64,000 nt of DNA from the NCBI GenBank assembly GCA_949317995.1, contig OX439040.1, positions 28,560,030 to 28,624,029 on the forward strand. The letters run 5' to 3'. This DNA comes from Acholoe squamosa (lineage: Eukaryota; Annelida; Polychaeta; Phyllodocida; Polynoidae). Under the pieces are notes generated by a model, which was given only the letters and a program-made list of their open reading frames with translations, was not told the origin of the DNA and searched no databases. The stretch's first letter is position 1, and the number at the start of each line of letters is the position of its first letter. Made by a program: the position numbers and the translations under genes. Positions 21,756 through 32,843 of the stretch are shown here, in pieces.

Positions 21756-23630
21756 TCATCCTTCCGTAATGTCATTGTAGATGTTTTCGTTCGTCCGACC
21801 TGTCCCTACTTCAACGGGGACAGTGGCCGGAGGGGCGCTGGCGTCGGTTGTCCGTCTGTGCATGCGTAGTGCCTGTCTGCCGAGGTCATCAAGCAAGTGT
21901 TCGTCGGCTAGGTCTCCCCCGATGCGGGTCCACCCGGCCTCAGCCAGTCTAGGCATGGAGAATGGAACAGGTGTGGCTAATCCGCCAGTGAAGCGGAGGA
22001 GCCGAGTCATTGTCGATGACTTCCCTTCTCCTACGAGGGTGGCCGCCAATCTTTTCGACACTTTCAGCGAGTTTGGGAGGGGGATAATCTTAGGCACTTG
22101 ACCAGGGCGGGTTGCGGCTGCATAGACGCTCATGCCCCAGGTTATGCGGGCTCGTGCACTCAGGAACAGGTGATCGATTGATAGGTCTCTTATCAGTGCC
22201 TCTCCCTGGGTGTACAGATGGTCGAATGGCATAGTCAGTTCACCCAGGAAGATGGTCTCCAGGACCAACGGTGCCGAGAACTGTAGGTAGATCCCGTCCG
22301 GTGTAGACCTTCGAGCGGCCTGTCTTAGTCTCCACACTAGGTAGAGCGCGAACAACATCACAATCGTTAGCAGCAGGGCAAGGACTGCGGTAGGTGTCGA
22401 GCAAGCCAGCCGTTCGGTCGGGCACTCTGGTGGGGGGCCGTAGCACCTGATGGTTTGTGCTGTAGCAGCCGAAGTCTGAGATGCCAGGGCTGACGTAGCT
22501 AGAGCACGTCTGTGTCTCCAACAGAGAACTATCAGTGCGATAATGAGCACCACCGAGAGAGCCGACGAACCCCACGCTGCATACTGTCCGTAGAGTTCAT
22601 TTTTGTAGGCCGCCGGTCTCAGAATGAGCTTCTTCTTGTTAATCCTGTCAACCAAGTCTTTTAATGGCATGTGAAACGGCTTCCCGTCCGCTTCCTGTTC
22701 CATTGATTGCCGTAGTTCTTGTGGGATAGGGTCGTATACAACGTCCAATTTAGTATCATGGACCTCCGTGGTGACCCAGTGAGCCATTTGCATTCCCCTT
22801 ACGATCAGGTCATTGGTAGGATATGTGATGGGCTCTCGGTCCCTCTGCTTTGCGCATCCTTGAAGACTGTATGGTATCCATGACTTTTCCGTCATGAAGG
22901 CACAGTCGCATCCCAGACTTATCACAGCATAGTTACTTATGGTTTTAATTTCAGGTGGTCGATTTCCGCAAATCAGCTGTCCCTCAGTTTCAGATGTTAC
23001 AATAAGGACGGTTTCAGAGTCCAGTTGCACTGCCATTTCTTCAAAGTGTGGCTTTATGATATAATCGACGATACACAGTTTATCAATGGCAGATTTGTCA
23101 TCTCTGATTAGGGCTGCCACGCACTCGTCATCGGTGATTTTCTTCATGTGAGGTACGTCCGAACATAAGGTCACTGTGCTCCCGTAGCAACTAGCCCAGT
23201 CGATGATTGGGTTCGGTATGTAGTACCTTTGGCTTATAGACAACGCGATAGCATTTGGTACGTGGCTGACCATCGTGCCATCTGCCTTCTGTCCTGCGAC
23301 TCTGACTGGTACAGGGAATTTCAGGACCTGGTACATCCTGAACAGGTGTTCTTCTGAGACGACTGGAATGCGTAGGGTCACAACTATTGATGAGCCATCG
23401 CGAGTGCACTGAGGGCGAGCATTCTCATAGTAAAATGCTGGTGATTTAAAGGCAGACCTGAACCTTGAGTATTTCTGCCTCAGGTATACGTCCGTCCGTC
23501 TCACAGCCTTTATTATGGCTTGAAGTGGAATAATCTTAGGCGATAGTCTATGATGTGTCAGCTGGTGTATTTCAGATGTAAAAGTCTCAAGGTGTCTTAA
23601 ATTGTTCACGTAATGAGCTCGTCCAGCCAT
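21756..23630 (-). pseudogene. env: Env-like glycoprotein, copy C (N-terminus lost)
   Basis: The longest continuous env frame in the window (624 codons), but the true N-terminus and the fusion-peptide-like region are missing. It opens in a patchwork junction at about 23620-23660. It shows the Cys-rich ectodomain half, a membrane segment (around 22500-22560, SVVLIIALIVLCW), a second hydrophobic segment (around 22330-22400) and a C-terminal domain of about 190 residues ending with IYNDITEG. The YNDI motif fits YxxPhi sorting signals. Two membrane segments and so long a tail are unusual for Env; topology of the tail is uncertain. Confidence 0.75.
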
Positions 23631-23665
23631 TGTTCAAACACGATTCGAGTCACTCAGGCTTGAAT
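23615..23665 (-). other. Patchwork deletion junction in copy C
   Basis: Within about 50 bases, copy C joins short blocks that in copy B lie near 7860, 8300-8330, 8970-8985 and 12630. Accessory genes, the opposite-strand gene and the env start are lost between them. Block order follows the element, as expected from serial template switching in reverse transcription or repair. Confidence 0.6.
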
Positions 23666-23696
23666 AAATAATGCGTGCCAGGCACTAATGTTTTTG

Positions 23697-23867
23697 TTAT
23701 CCTGGGTGAGTGTTAGATGCTCTCTGTAGTGGTATTATTTCCTCACGAGGGGCTTGTAACTGTTCAAAAGTGTGTCTGCAGCAGGCAAGCAGACATCCTA
23801 GAGTAAGGCCTCCAAAGATTGCAAATAAAATACAATATTCCAGGTATGCAGAGCGTTCTGTCTGCAT
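23697..23867 (-). CDS. 56-residue single-pass membrane protein, copy C
   Basis: An intact ORF, identical to copy B apart from an Ala-to-Pro change in the LQAP segment. It is the only intact accessory ORF left in copy C and lies between the internal promoter and the deletion junction. Confidence 0.6.
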   Translation of the reverse strand: MQTERSAYLEYCILFAIFGGLTLGCLLACCRHTFEQLQAPREEIIPLQRASNTHPG

Positions 23868-24400
23868 ATTAGCAGAAGCTTAGACAGAGACAACAAACTC
23901 GCAGGTAGGTGCAATATTCCAATGATGGCATGACTCCTGTGTAGAGTAGAGTTATAGTATGGTGTAGAGCAGCTCGCTGAGTAGTGATCTGGCGCAGGGT
24001 ATGGTACTCCAGTGGTGTCTTCATCAAGACTGCAGGGGGAGGAGCGCCATTGCTGCTATATATACAAGGGGCAGGCGGAAGTCACTCACAATACAGCCGT
24101 CCCACAGTGCATAGCGCGCCTTCCCACTTCTGGCATAAACAGAGCGCTGCTGGCTTCCTGTGCAGCCAGGAAGTCGGCTCCCAGCCCAGCAGGCTCCTTA
24201 CTCAGCCAATCCTGATCGAGCGGGTCCTATATAAGTAGCGTCCCTAGCAACGATCCCTGCTCACTGTAATACAATCATTGGATATGTTACCATTTGGGGC
24301 GCCGTCCTTATGCACCAAATTGCACTCAGTGTAAGTACTGTCTTCTGTTCCAGGTTATTATGAGCTTACAGATTTTTCACAGATAGTTATTTTCGTGGAA
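23868..24400. promoter_or_regulatory. Bidirectional internal promoter region, copy C
   Basis: Same arrangement as copy B: TATATATA near 24056, TATATAAG at 24228-24235 facing plus, and a GTAAGT donor near 24332. The CSL-type site is damaged here (TTCCCACT near 24121) by a small deletion. Confidence 0.45.
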
Positions 24401-24463
24401 ATTTTAGTATGATACTATCAGTTTAAATTGTGCTTTTCATAACTATAGTCACATCAATACAAC

Positions 24464-24742
24464 GTGTACTTTTCTGCTAAAAATGTTATCTGGGTATCTG
24501 AAGTTTGCCCAGCAATATTTTCGTTTTCCTTATGGCATATACATTCCAAAACCCTGTTTCTAGGCCTTTTCCTCAGAATTGTACCTGCTCATATATACAT
24601 AGATAGATTCCGCCGTGCATTTTGGCATTATAAGTCAGTTCATATCATTCCATTTCAAATGTGTAGTGCATACTCCAGATTGCACACCTATAACCATATT
24701 CTTGGGGTTGAAGATATCATAATCACAGCTGTTCATTTGTAA
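24464..24742 (+). other. Conserved opposite-strand open frame (~92 codons), copy C
   Basis: Counterpart of 13439-13711. It remains open, with two codons more than copy B and mostly conservative differences. Same caveats: no ATG and possible chance openness. Confidence 0.3.
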
Positions 24743-24960
24743 ATGTCGTACTAGATAGCGCGTATGCAGTGCAGTAAGGTTTAGTAGGAGTCGGAGGTCA
24801 TTCTCCCTTCTCTATGCAGAGCTGTAGGCTCTAGTCATAATATTTCACACCAGATGGCGTTGCTGCACTGTGTATCAGTTTTTAGTTCCTTTGTTTGCCG
24901 TCGGGCGGCGCCACCGCGCCTGTGTCACGTATAGTACCCAATACGCACGTCAGGCGGCGC

Positions 24961-25244
24961 TGTAGTATCCCGAAAGTCGGACCATCCCAGAAGTCGGCCG
25001 GAATTTTCAAATAATAAATATGAACTTCAACCATTTCACAATTCTACGGCGTAGGGACAGTATCATTAGGGTTGTTGTCCTTTCAAGTTCTATTAGAAGA
25101 GAGTGATGTTATCATGGTTTTTATGTTTTCAAAAGTTTATTTATTTTCATTGATGTTTGTGGCCCATGAGCGATAATAGGCCTAAAACATACACTGCGCA
25201 TGCGCAGCCAACTTTTGGGATGCGCCAACTTCTGGGATACGACA
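24961..25244. mobile_element. 284-bp MITE with imperfect terminal inverted repeats
   Basis: Present in copy C and absent from B and D, which give empty sites. The ends TGTAGTATCCC and GGGATACGACA extend into imperfect inverted repeats of about 38 bases. The flanks carry GCGC on both sides (24957-24960, 25245-25248), present once in copy B, consistent with a 4-bp target duplication. No coding capacity. Confidence 0.75.
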
Positions 25245-25773
25245 GCGCCACTGCGCTGTCCTGCTGCGTGGTTCCTAATTCGCACACTAGTTGCCAGCCT
25301 TGTTCTGCTGTTAGAATAGAGTGGAGTGGTCCACGTTTTAGTCCTGCCTTCTGCTTCCTATATTTCCTTTAGAGTATGCTAGATCCCCTGAGGATAACTA
25401 TTCATTGCTCTCCTTCAATAACAGCTTGTGTAGCTTCTTAGATAACTATAGTGCGTTGCTTTCATGTTTAATGTGTAACGGGCTAGTTGTAGCGCGTATT
25501 GTGCGAGGCACGTATTTTCATCGTAGTATTTCATAAGTATCCTTTTCATTCTTCGTTACTTTTCATTGTATTTCTATTATAGTTTCCCTTTATCATTCAT
25601 ATAATCTTGTGATATGCCAGGGGTTTCATATACATTTTTCATAACCTCGGAGGTTTTTAAGTAGTAATAAGTCCTAATAGTTGAAACCTGTGGAACCCGG
25701 GACACGGTGTTCCCATACCCGCTGGCCTCTGTACCAACTCCCAGCCGTTGGGATTACCAGGTCAATTCAATAT
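25245..25773. other. Spacer between integrase and internal promoter, copy C (right part)
   Basis: No gene; it corresponds to about 13930-14455 of copy B. The spacer left of the MITE is 24743-24960. Confidence 0.5.
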
Positions 25774-28700
25774 TTATATCACAATGAAATCACATTCATC
25801 GTCCTCCCCGTCTGTATCGGTCCAGTGCGTAGGGGGACGGGCTGCGGCCCTGGGGCGACTACTCCTCAGAGAAGGTTTCTTGCAGCTTTCCTGAGCCGGG
25901 GGCGTCGAGGAAGGGGTGCGGGCGTGCGCCGCTGATTGCTTCTTTTTAGTGGCGTCGTCACTGGCAGACCGTCTGTCCAGGCTAGCCTTTTCTTTACTTT
26001 TCTCATTCTTTCCCACCAAGCCTAGCACCCGAAGCGCGTCAGCATTTTCTTTGGCATTTTTGCCCACCTTGCCTAGTGCCCGAAGCACGTCAGCGTCCTG
26101 ATTCTTTGCTCCAGGAGGGTCCTCTTGTGTCAGGACCTTATTTTCTTCTATAGATTCTTCATGTATTTCATTTTCTTCTTCCATTTCTTCAGGAAATTCT
26201 TCATTTCTTTCTTCTTCATAACTCTCGTTTTCTTCATCTACTTCTTCATCAGGATTTTCATTTTCTTCTTCATCTACATCGTCTTCCTCTGCTATCGCTG
26301 GTGCCCAAGTTGTGTAACACCTTTTGAGTTTCTGTATGTTCACGAAGTGTGGTATTTTAACACCAGTTGCTACAGATGCCACGCGCACTAGGTGGTCATC
26401 CTTCACTTCTTCTATGCGGTAGGGCCCTTTGTAGCGGTCAGAGAATTTCGAGACACGGTTTGCAGAACACGTAGGGTCATACACGTACACGAGATCTCCT
26501 TCATTGAAGTCTACAGGTCGTTTTCCTGCATCCAATCTTTTCCTAAGATTTTCCTCATATTCGTCTGTGTATGTTTTAGCCAGTTTCTTGAATTGTTCTA
26601 TGTTGTCCTTTGTTCTTAGGAACCATTCTGATTCTGACAGAGTTGTAGGCGTTGGTCAGTTGTCAGGTAGTCCCATGGCTTTTGTGTCACGTCCAAACAA
26701 CAGGGTGTAGGGGGAAAATCCCGTTCTACCACTGATAGTGGATCGGATCGTCCATAGGGCTATTGGGACCAAATCTGGCCACATGTCATGTCCATCATCG
26801 ATGTAGCATGCAATAATGTTTTCGAGGCTTTTGTGCATCCTCTCAACTCTCGCAATACTGGTAGGCATTCTTGCACTTGTCATGCTGTGGCGACAATTAA
26901 GTCTAGTTGTTATTTCATGGAAGATTTTTGATATGAAAGTCGGGCCTCTGTCCGAGTGTATGCGTTCCACTTTTCCATATCTGCATACGATGTTTTTCAG
27001 AAACAGGTCTGCTCCTGTTGCTGCTGTGGAATCTTCTGTGCAGAATGCTTCTGGGTATCCTGTCAGTAAATCCACGAATGTCATTATATATTTTGACTTG
27101 TCTGCTGCTGGTTTTAATGGTCCTATGAAGTCCACTTGTACTTGCTGCCACGGGTAATCCGGTGTATCCCAGCTTTTGGCAGCTGCTTTGAAGTGAGGAG
27201 CTCTTTTTCTCAGAGCACAGGTTTCACATTTCCTGACATATTCTGCAATGTCCTCGTGTAGGTTCTTCCAGTAGTATTTGGATGTCACTTTGCTGCATAG
27301 TGCAGCTGTGCCTACATGTCCGCCAGTTATTATATCATCATGTAAAATCTTCAGTACCCTTTGCTGTAATTCCTTTGGCACGACGATTTTGCCACTCACC
27401 TCAGTGAATTGTCCTCTTTTCTTTCTACGTGGAGCTGAGAATTTTACCAAGAGTCCTGGTTCTATCATTCCCATAAATTCTGATTTAATCATGACAGCTT
27501 TGGCTTCTTCCCAATCATCTGGGAATACTTCGTCTTCCAGGTATTCAATCATCTGATTGCAGTTTGGATCCTCGCGCTGAGCTCTCATCATTCTCTCAGT
27601 GCTTATCTCCTGGTTGGGTTCAATGTTGAATATTTCACATCCCACGTCTGGTTCGAATTCTTCCTCGTCACTGTTTTCCTCGTCTTCTTGTACACGAGAC
27701 AGATAGTCTGGTAGGTAATAAGTGGCTCCTGGTTCATATGTTTTTTCCAGATCAAAGTCCGATAATGATAACGCCCATCTTTTCAGACGTTTCAAGGGCG
27801 CCTTGTGAACTTGCATCAGTAATGATACTAATGGCTTGTGGTCTGTTACCACAGTCACTTTTCCTCCTTGCAACATATCTTCATATGTTTTCAGTGCTTT
27901 TACTACGGCCAGGGCTTCCTTTTCAGTCACAGTGTAGTTGAGTTCTGCTCCATTCATTGTGTACCCAAAGTACAGGATAGGTCTGTATAGATCGTCGATT
28001 TTGTGGCAGATTGCAGCGCCACAAGCACGATCTGATGCATCTGTTAGCTCTATGAAATGTCCACCTATCTCTGGGTATCAGCAATGGTGGTGAAGTCAGT
28101 TTTGTCTGGATCTCCTGGAATGATGCTTCACACTTGTCAGTCCATTCAAACGTTGCATATTTTTGTAGCAACTTGTTCAGAGGAACAGCTGCCTTGGCGA
28201 ATCCCGGGATGAAAGAACGGTAGTAATTGCACAGTCCCAGGAACGATTTGACAGCTTTCACATTCTTTGGTCTTTTCACTGCCTTGACCTTTTTAATGAT
28301 CCTGGGTTGGGTTTCAAGACCTTCCTTGCTGATAATATGTCCCAAGTAGTTGATTTTGTCTTTACACCAATCACATTTTTCGGGCTTGATTTTTAAGTCC
28401 GCTTTGGGTAGTGCTTTCAGAACAAGTTGAACGTTTTTCAGGTGATCCTCAAATGTCTGGTCGTAGATTATTACATCATCTAGGTATGCCAGACATGTCC
28501 TTGGTATGAGGCCATTTAAAGCAGTAGACATTACCTTGGTAAAGTGCCATGGCGCTCCACAAAGGCCAAATGCTACACGTCGATATTGGTAGACCCCTGT
28601 AGGTGTTTCAAATGCTGTGTACTGTCTTGAATCCTTGTCTATCTCAACTTGATGGTATCCACTGAGAAGATCGAGTGCTGTGAACATAGTGGGTTTCTTG

Positions 28701-29938
28701 TATGCCATGAAGAGGAATAGAGATCTTGCTGTAGGCATAGGGAACTTGTCCTTGTACGTGATGGAATTAAGCCATCTGTAGTCTGTGCAGAGCCTGGGTT
28801 TTCCATTCTTTTTATAAGCCACTACAAGAGGGCTTCGCCATGCTGATTCACTTGGTTCTATCACTCCTATGTCCAGAAGCTGTTTCACTTGCTCATCTAT
28901 TACTTCCATTTTCTGTGGTGAGTATCTGTAGGGTCTTGTGCAGGCTATTCCTTTAGATTCATCCACTCTAATTTTCATTGGTGAAATTTTGCAATGACCG
29001 AGCTCAGACATGTCAAATGCAAGACTGTCTTGATTGTCCAATAGCATCTTCACAAATTCTTCTTTTTGTGTTTCATCCAGACAAGATTCACTTAGGTCGA
29101 TCTGTTTTATCTTTTCTTCCTTTGGTGTTGTTTTCCTTTGTTCTTCAAACTGGTCAGCTGTCAATGATTTTACAAAATCTATTGCTATTTGACACACTTC
29201 GGCTGGTATTCCCATTTTCTGTTGATGGTCTACTCTAAGGAAATCTGTTAGATCTTCAGGGTCCAGTCCAGGTGCTTCACTTTTACTGGCATATGCTAGG
29301 ACATCATTCTTTCCCAGAATGATAGGTTTATCTGAGCAATTCATGATTTTTATCCACCATGTTTTTCCTAGTTGGTTGACACTGCTTTCTACACATAGTG
29401 GTGCAAGTCCTGATGGTTCACAGAGTACAGTATCTCCTTGTTCTCCTTGTACCTGTCTCCATGGTGAGACTGATATAATTTTCTCCTGCATAGGGAGCAA
29501 TTTCTCGTTTTCTGTGCTTGATATTGGATTTCCTTTGAAGATTTCCACTTTTCTGTCTCCCATTTTCATATCTGCTTGAAGTGCGTCTAGTAGATTCCTA
29601 CCAATCATGACATCATGGCAAAGATTTTCCATGACATGGAAGTTAAAATATAGTCGTGCTGCTTCCACCATGAATTTTAATCTTGCAGTTTCTGAAATAA
29701 TTTTGCTGTTACCATCTGCCATATTTACCTTCAGATTTGCATCAAAAGTTTCCACTATGCATTCTTCTGGTAATGATTGTTTGTACCTTTTTGAGATGAA
29801 GCAGTCACTGGCTCCTGTGTCGAGAAATGCTGATTTCTCTTTTCCACATAAGTTGATGGTCAGAAATAATGGTTCACTGCTAAGTTTGTCTTTAGCTGAT
29901 CCGCCCATAGAATGCAGTGTTGTTGTAATAGGCGGCAC
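25774..29938 (-). pseudogene. pol: Pol polyprotein, copy C (nearly complete, two lesions)
   Basis: In order this holds aspartic protease (DTGAS), RT with YLDDV near 28470-28490, RNase H (TDASD-type), integrase HHCC zinc domain, D,D-35-E core (VDFIGP, HSDRGPTF, ARVER), GPY/F module (GPYRI) and the acidic tail. A 2-base loss near 28076 relative to copy B shifts the frame in RNase H, and a CGA-to-TGA change at 26656-26658 stops integrase. Otherwise it is open throughout. It lies in the -1 frame relative to Gag. Domain order and the GPY/F module place it in the Ty3/gypsy group. Confidence 0.85.
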
Positions 29939-29949
29939 GGACCAGCCTT

Positions 29950-31911
29950 TTAGTTTCCCTGCTGATTGTTTCCTGACGGGCAGCCTCGTGCTCCAGGTGC
30001 TTGTCCTGTCGCTCTCATTTCACCCATCTTATTTTGAAGCCAGCTACAGGCATCAGTACTGTGTCCATACATTTCATGCACTGAGCAATATTTGCGATTA
30101 TCTTCTCCTATCTCTGCTCTATTACCTGGGCGATATTGATTTCCCTGTCCTGTTTTTCCTACATTCTTTTGTTGATTTGGCTGTTGTGTGGCAGGCTGTT
30201 GCATGTAGGGTCTTCCAGATTGGGGGTAAACACGTGGGTGTTGAAAAGGCTGGTTTCTTGGACCGTTCTGCCATTGTCCTTTATTGGCCCATCCTTGGTA
30301 CCCAAAGGACTGTTTATTTGGATAAAATGGTCGTGGTCCCTGGTTTCTTGGATTTCTATCTGCATTGTAGTTTCTGTTAGGCTGGTTGTAGTTCTGGTAG
30401 TTCTGGCGCATGGGTGCATTTTGCTGTTGCTTGTCACCAGCAGCCTCCAGGGCGGCTAACAGTTGATCGAGACGATCATCTGGATGTGCCGGTGGAGATG
30501 CTTCTAAAACGGCAGCTGAGGCTTTTGGTGTTTTCTTATCCAGAGATTCAAGCCGTGATGCTACTTTAATTGCATCCTCGATGGTTTTCACGTCTGTTCT
30601 GGCCAGTTCTCTTGATATTGCTGGAGAGGTACCACCAATAAAAACTGCTAACACTAGTTCTGGTGCCACATCGCCAGCTACTTGATGTTTTCTCAATATT
30701 CCAGCAAAATCCAATATAGATTGGTCCTTTTCTTGTTTGAGTGAGAAGAAATCCCTATGTTTCTGCCAAGATGTTCGTTTGTCTTCAAAGATGTCTACAA
30801 CGGCAGCTTTCAAATGTGCATAAGTGTCTTTCCTGTCATTTGCTAGAGTTTTTACCCAATCAGCAGCTATGCCTTTTAATACATGCTTTGCCATCAACAA
30901 CTTTTTATCATCGTTCCATTCATACAGTGTGGCAACTGCATCTAGTTCGTCGAAATAGGTTTCAGGATTTTCTCCACTGGAACCATTGAAAACAGGGGGT
31001 TTTATGGGTGGTACTGCCGCCATATTGATTGGTGGGTTAATTGGTTGAGCAGGAGATGGTGGATGTTGATTCTGAATATTCAACTGACCTTGAATTAGTA
31101 GATTTTGTTGATCCTGACTATGATCCTCTGGCTCTTTTTGTTCCTCTATATCTGATAAATCCTGTAGATGTCTGTCCAAATCCTGAGAGACAGATTTATG
31201 ATATTCCAATTTTCTCCTGGTATTGTGTAAATCCTGAGAGTTTATAGAGTGATCCAATGGTGTTTCATCAAAATCAATAGCAGACCGATCTGCAACCGCG
31301 GTTAAACTGGTATTTTCAGGGAGAAGGTTTACTTCATCCTGACTGCAATCTTCTCCATTGGTATCACTAGCTACATCGGGGTGTAGTCGTACTGTGAGGG
31401 CTGGTTCCGATGTAGCGCCACTGGGGCCCGCGACGTCGGTTGGAGACGCCACGCAAGGCTGGTCAGACCTCTCTGTCAAGGCCGCTGGATGGATTGATTC
31501 CTTGCCTGACCTGGCCGAGCTTAGAATTCCCGAATTGAGCGCTCGTGGGTCCTCTAAGTCGGTTTCACCATTGCTTGACTCCTCAAACTGACTAGGTAAT
31601 ATGGAGTCAATGTCGCTGGGGGTGGTAAAATTCCACCTGTATGCACCATGTATCCTTTCGTTAATTATAGGTCTGTTACGATTGTCCAATGCTATAGGGT
31701 CAGCTTGCCCACGGGAGCGACTTGATCTGCCAGACTGGCCAAATCTAGTGAGCAAATCGTAGTCCCCGGCGTTTTCTAGTGATCCTTCTACAGCTTGTTG
31801 ACTCGATGTATCAGTCCCACCTTGCAGCACACGATGGGAGGTATCATCCAACTCATCCGGATTTTCAGATGTCGGCGGTGCCAGAGGAATGGGAAAAGGT
31901 ACACCACTCAT
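29950..31911 (-). CDS. gag: Gag, copy C (intact frame)
   Basis: A 653-residue intact ORF from the ATG at 31911. The N-terminal half is acidic and low in complexity. A helical capsid-like region follows (from FNGSSGENPETYFDEL), typical of Ty3/gypsy Gag, then a Gln/Asn/Pro-rich basic nucleocapsid region. Near the C-terminus is a Cys/His knuckle of the form C-x2-H-x4-H-x4-C (CSVHEMYGHSTDAC). The ORF starts 39 bases after the LTR. It is the only gag of this family in the window. Confidence 0.85.
   Translation of the reverse strand: MSGVPFPIPLAPPTSENPDELDDTSHRVLQGGTDTSSQQAVEGSLENAGDYDLLTRFGQSGRSSRSRGQADPIALDNRNRPIINERIHGAYRWNFTTPSDIDSILPSQFEESSNGETDLEDPRALNSGILSSARSGKESIHPAALTERSDQPCVASPTDVAGPSGATSEPALTVRLHPDVASDTNGEDCSQDEVNLLPENTSLTAVADRSAIDFDETPLDHSINSQDLHNTRRKLEYHKSVSQDLDRHLQDLSDIEEQKEPEDHSQDQQNLLIQGQLNIQNQHPPSPAQPINPPINMAAVPPIKPPVFNGSSGENPETYFDELDAVATLYEWNDDKKLLMAKHVLKGIAADWVKTLANDRKDTYAHLKAAVVDIFEDKRTSWQKHRDFFSLKQEKDQSILDFAGILRKHQVAGDVAPELVLAVFIGGTSPAISRELARTDVKTIEDAIKVASRLESLDKKTPKASAAVLEASPPAHPDDRLDQLLAALEAAGDKQQQNAPMRQNYQNYNQPNRNYNADRNPRNQGPRPFYPNKQSFGYQGWANKGQWQNGPRNQPFQHPRVYPQSGRPYMQQPATQQPNQQKNVGKTGQGNQYRPGNRAEIGEDNRKYCSVHEMYGHSTDACSWLQNKMGEMRATGQAPGARGCPSGNNQQGN
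29953..29959 (-). promoter_or_regulatory. -1 ribosomal frameshift site GGGAAAC
   Basis: The minus strand reads GGGAAAC directly before the Gag TAA stop, in the register G GGA AAC TAA. A slip of -1 gives GGG AAA CTA AAA, exactly the Pol frame, which is open from there. GGGAAAC is a known slippery heptamer of retroviral gag-pro junctions. A stimulatory structure downstream was not evaluated. Confidence 0.7.
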
Positions 31912-31929
31912 GAACTAAGCAGCATACAC

Positions 31930-31947
31930 CACTGATATTCTCCACCA
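31930..31947 (-). promoter_or_regulatory. Putative primer-binding site, copy C
   Basis: Two bases inside the LTR end the minus strand reads TGGTGGAGAATATC. TGG at this position is the usual start of a tRNA-primed binding site. The cognate tRNA was not identified. Confidence 0.45.
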
Positions 31948-31949
31948 GG

Positions 31950-32843
31950 TGAACGGTAGTTGGTGAAGGGGTGTGGATGAAGGTTTTGTGGAAGGAAAGA
32001 TATTTGTAGGTTGTTGTGGGTTAGCTAGCTCAAATGGTTTGATTGTTGTGATGCTTGTTTGCTGGTTGCTATGGTATTAATTCAGGGGTTTAATTCGTTG
32101 TTCTAAAGAAAGTGGTAGAGGAAGGGCAAGAAGGCGTTTATCTCTCCATGACCTTACAACACTCGCAGTCCGCCGATTTAAGTTCCAATATTTATTGTAA
32201 TTTCCACTTCAAATCACAGAAGTCTTGTTCACAGGTAGTTGGTTCAATTGAGCAAGGATGGTAATAGTCACAAGTACAGAGTAGAGTTCCAATCTAACTG
32301 GTCACAAGTACAACTCCAATATGATGAGTATAAACCAACCCTAGGTGTATGCTGCAGCAAGATGACTAAGTCCAAAGGTTAATACTTACACAGTCCAACC
32401 CTGTGTATCCCAGCAGTAAGTATGGTCAGTCCTCACAGGAAGAGCATTACATTCTATCTCCTGCCTGCTTGGTCAGCTCGTCTGCTTATATACAACTCAG
32501 ACGCCTCCAACCACCAGTCCCGTGGCCTTAAAAGGCCACTTCCTGTGGAGCCTTCCCACAGTTCTTTGCACCCTTCCCACAAAGTATTGCAACAGGAACT
32601 GCAGCACTTCTAGACCAATCAGAAGGCAGCTTTTCAGCTGCATGATGGGAATGTTTACAATCAGGGTGCACTGTGGGAAGGTTTGCTCGCAGAGGCTGCT
32701 GGGAAGGGGATCCCTATGCCTTGTCTGGAGTATAGGTGGCTGGAGTAACTATGTTTCATGCAGAGACTAGGTGTCTGCTGCAGAGTTGGAGTAAACGTGT
32801 TTTGACTCGATGTTTTGACTTGATTTAAAGTGGCTACAGCACA
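31950..32843 (-). repeat. LTR-1, 5' LTR of copy C
   Basis: An 894-bp LTR, TGTGCTG at 32843 to TTCA at 31950 on the minus strand. The other flank goes directly into pol of inverted copy D with no host sequence between, so C and D are joined head to head by rearrangement. Confidence 0.85.
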
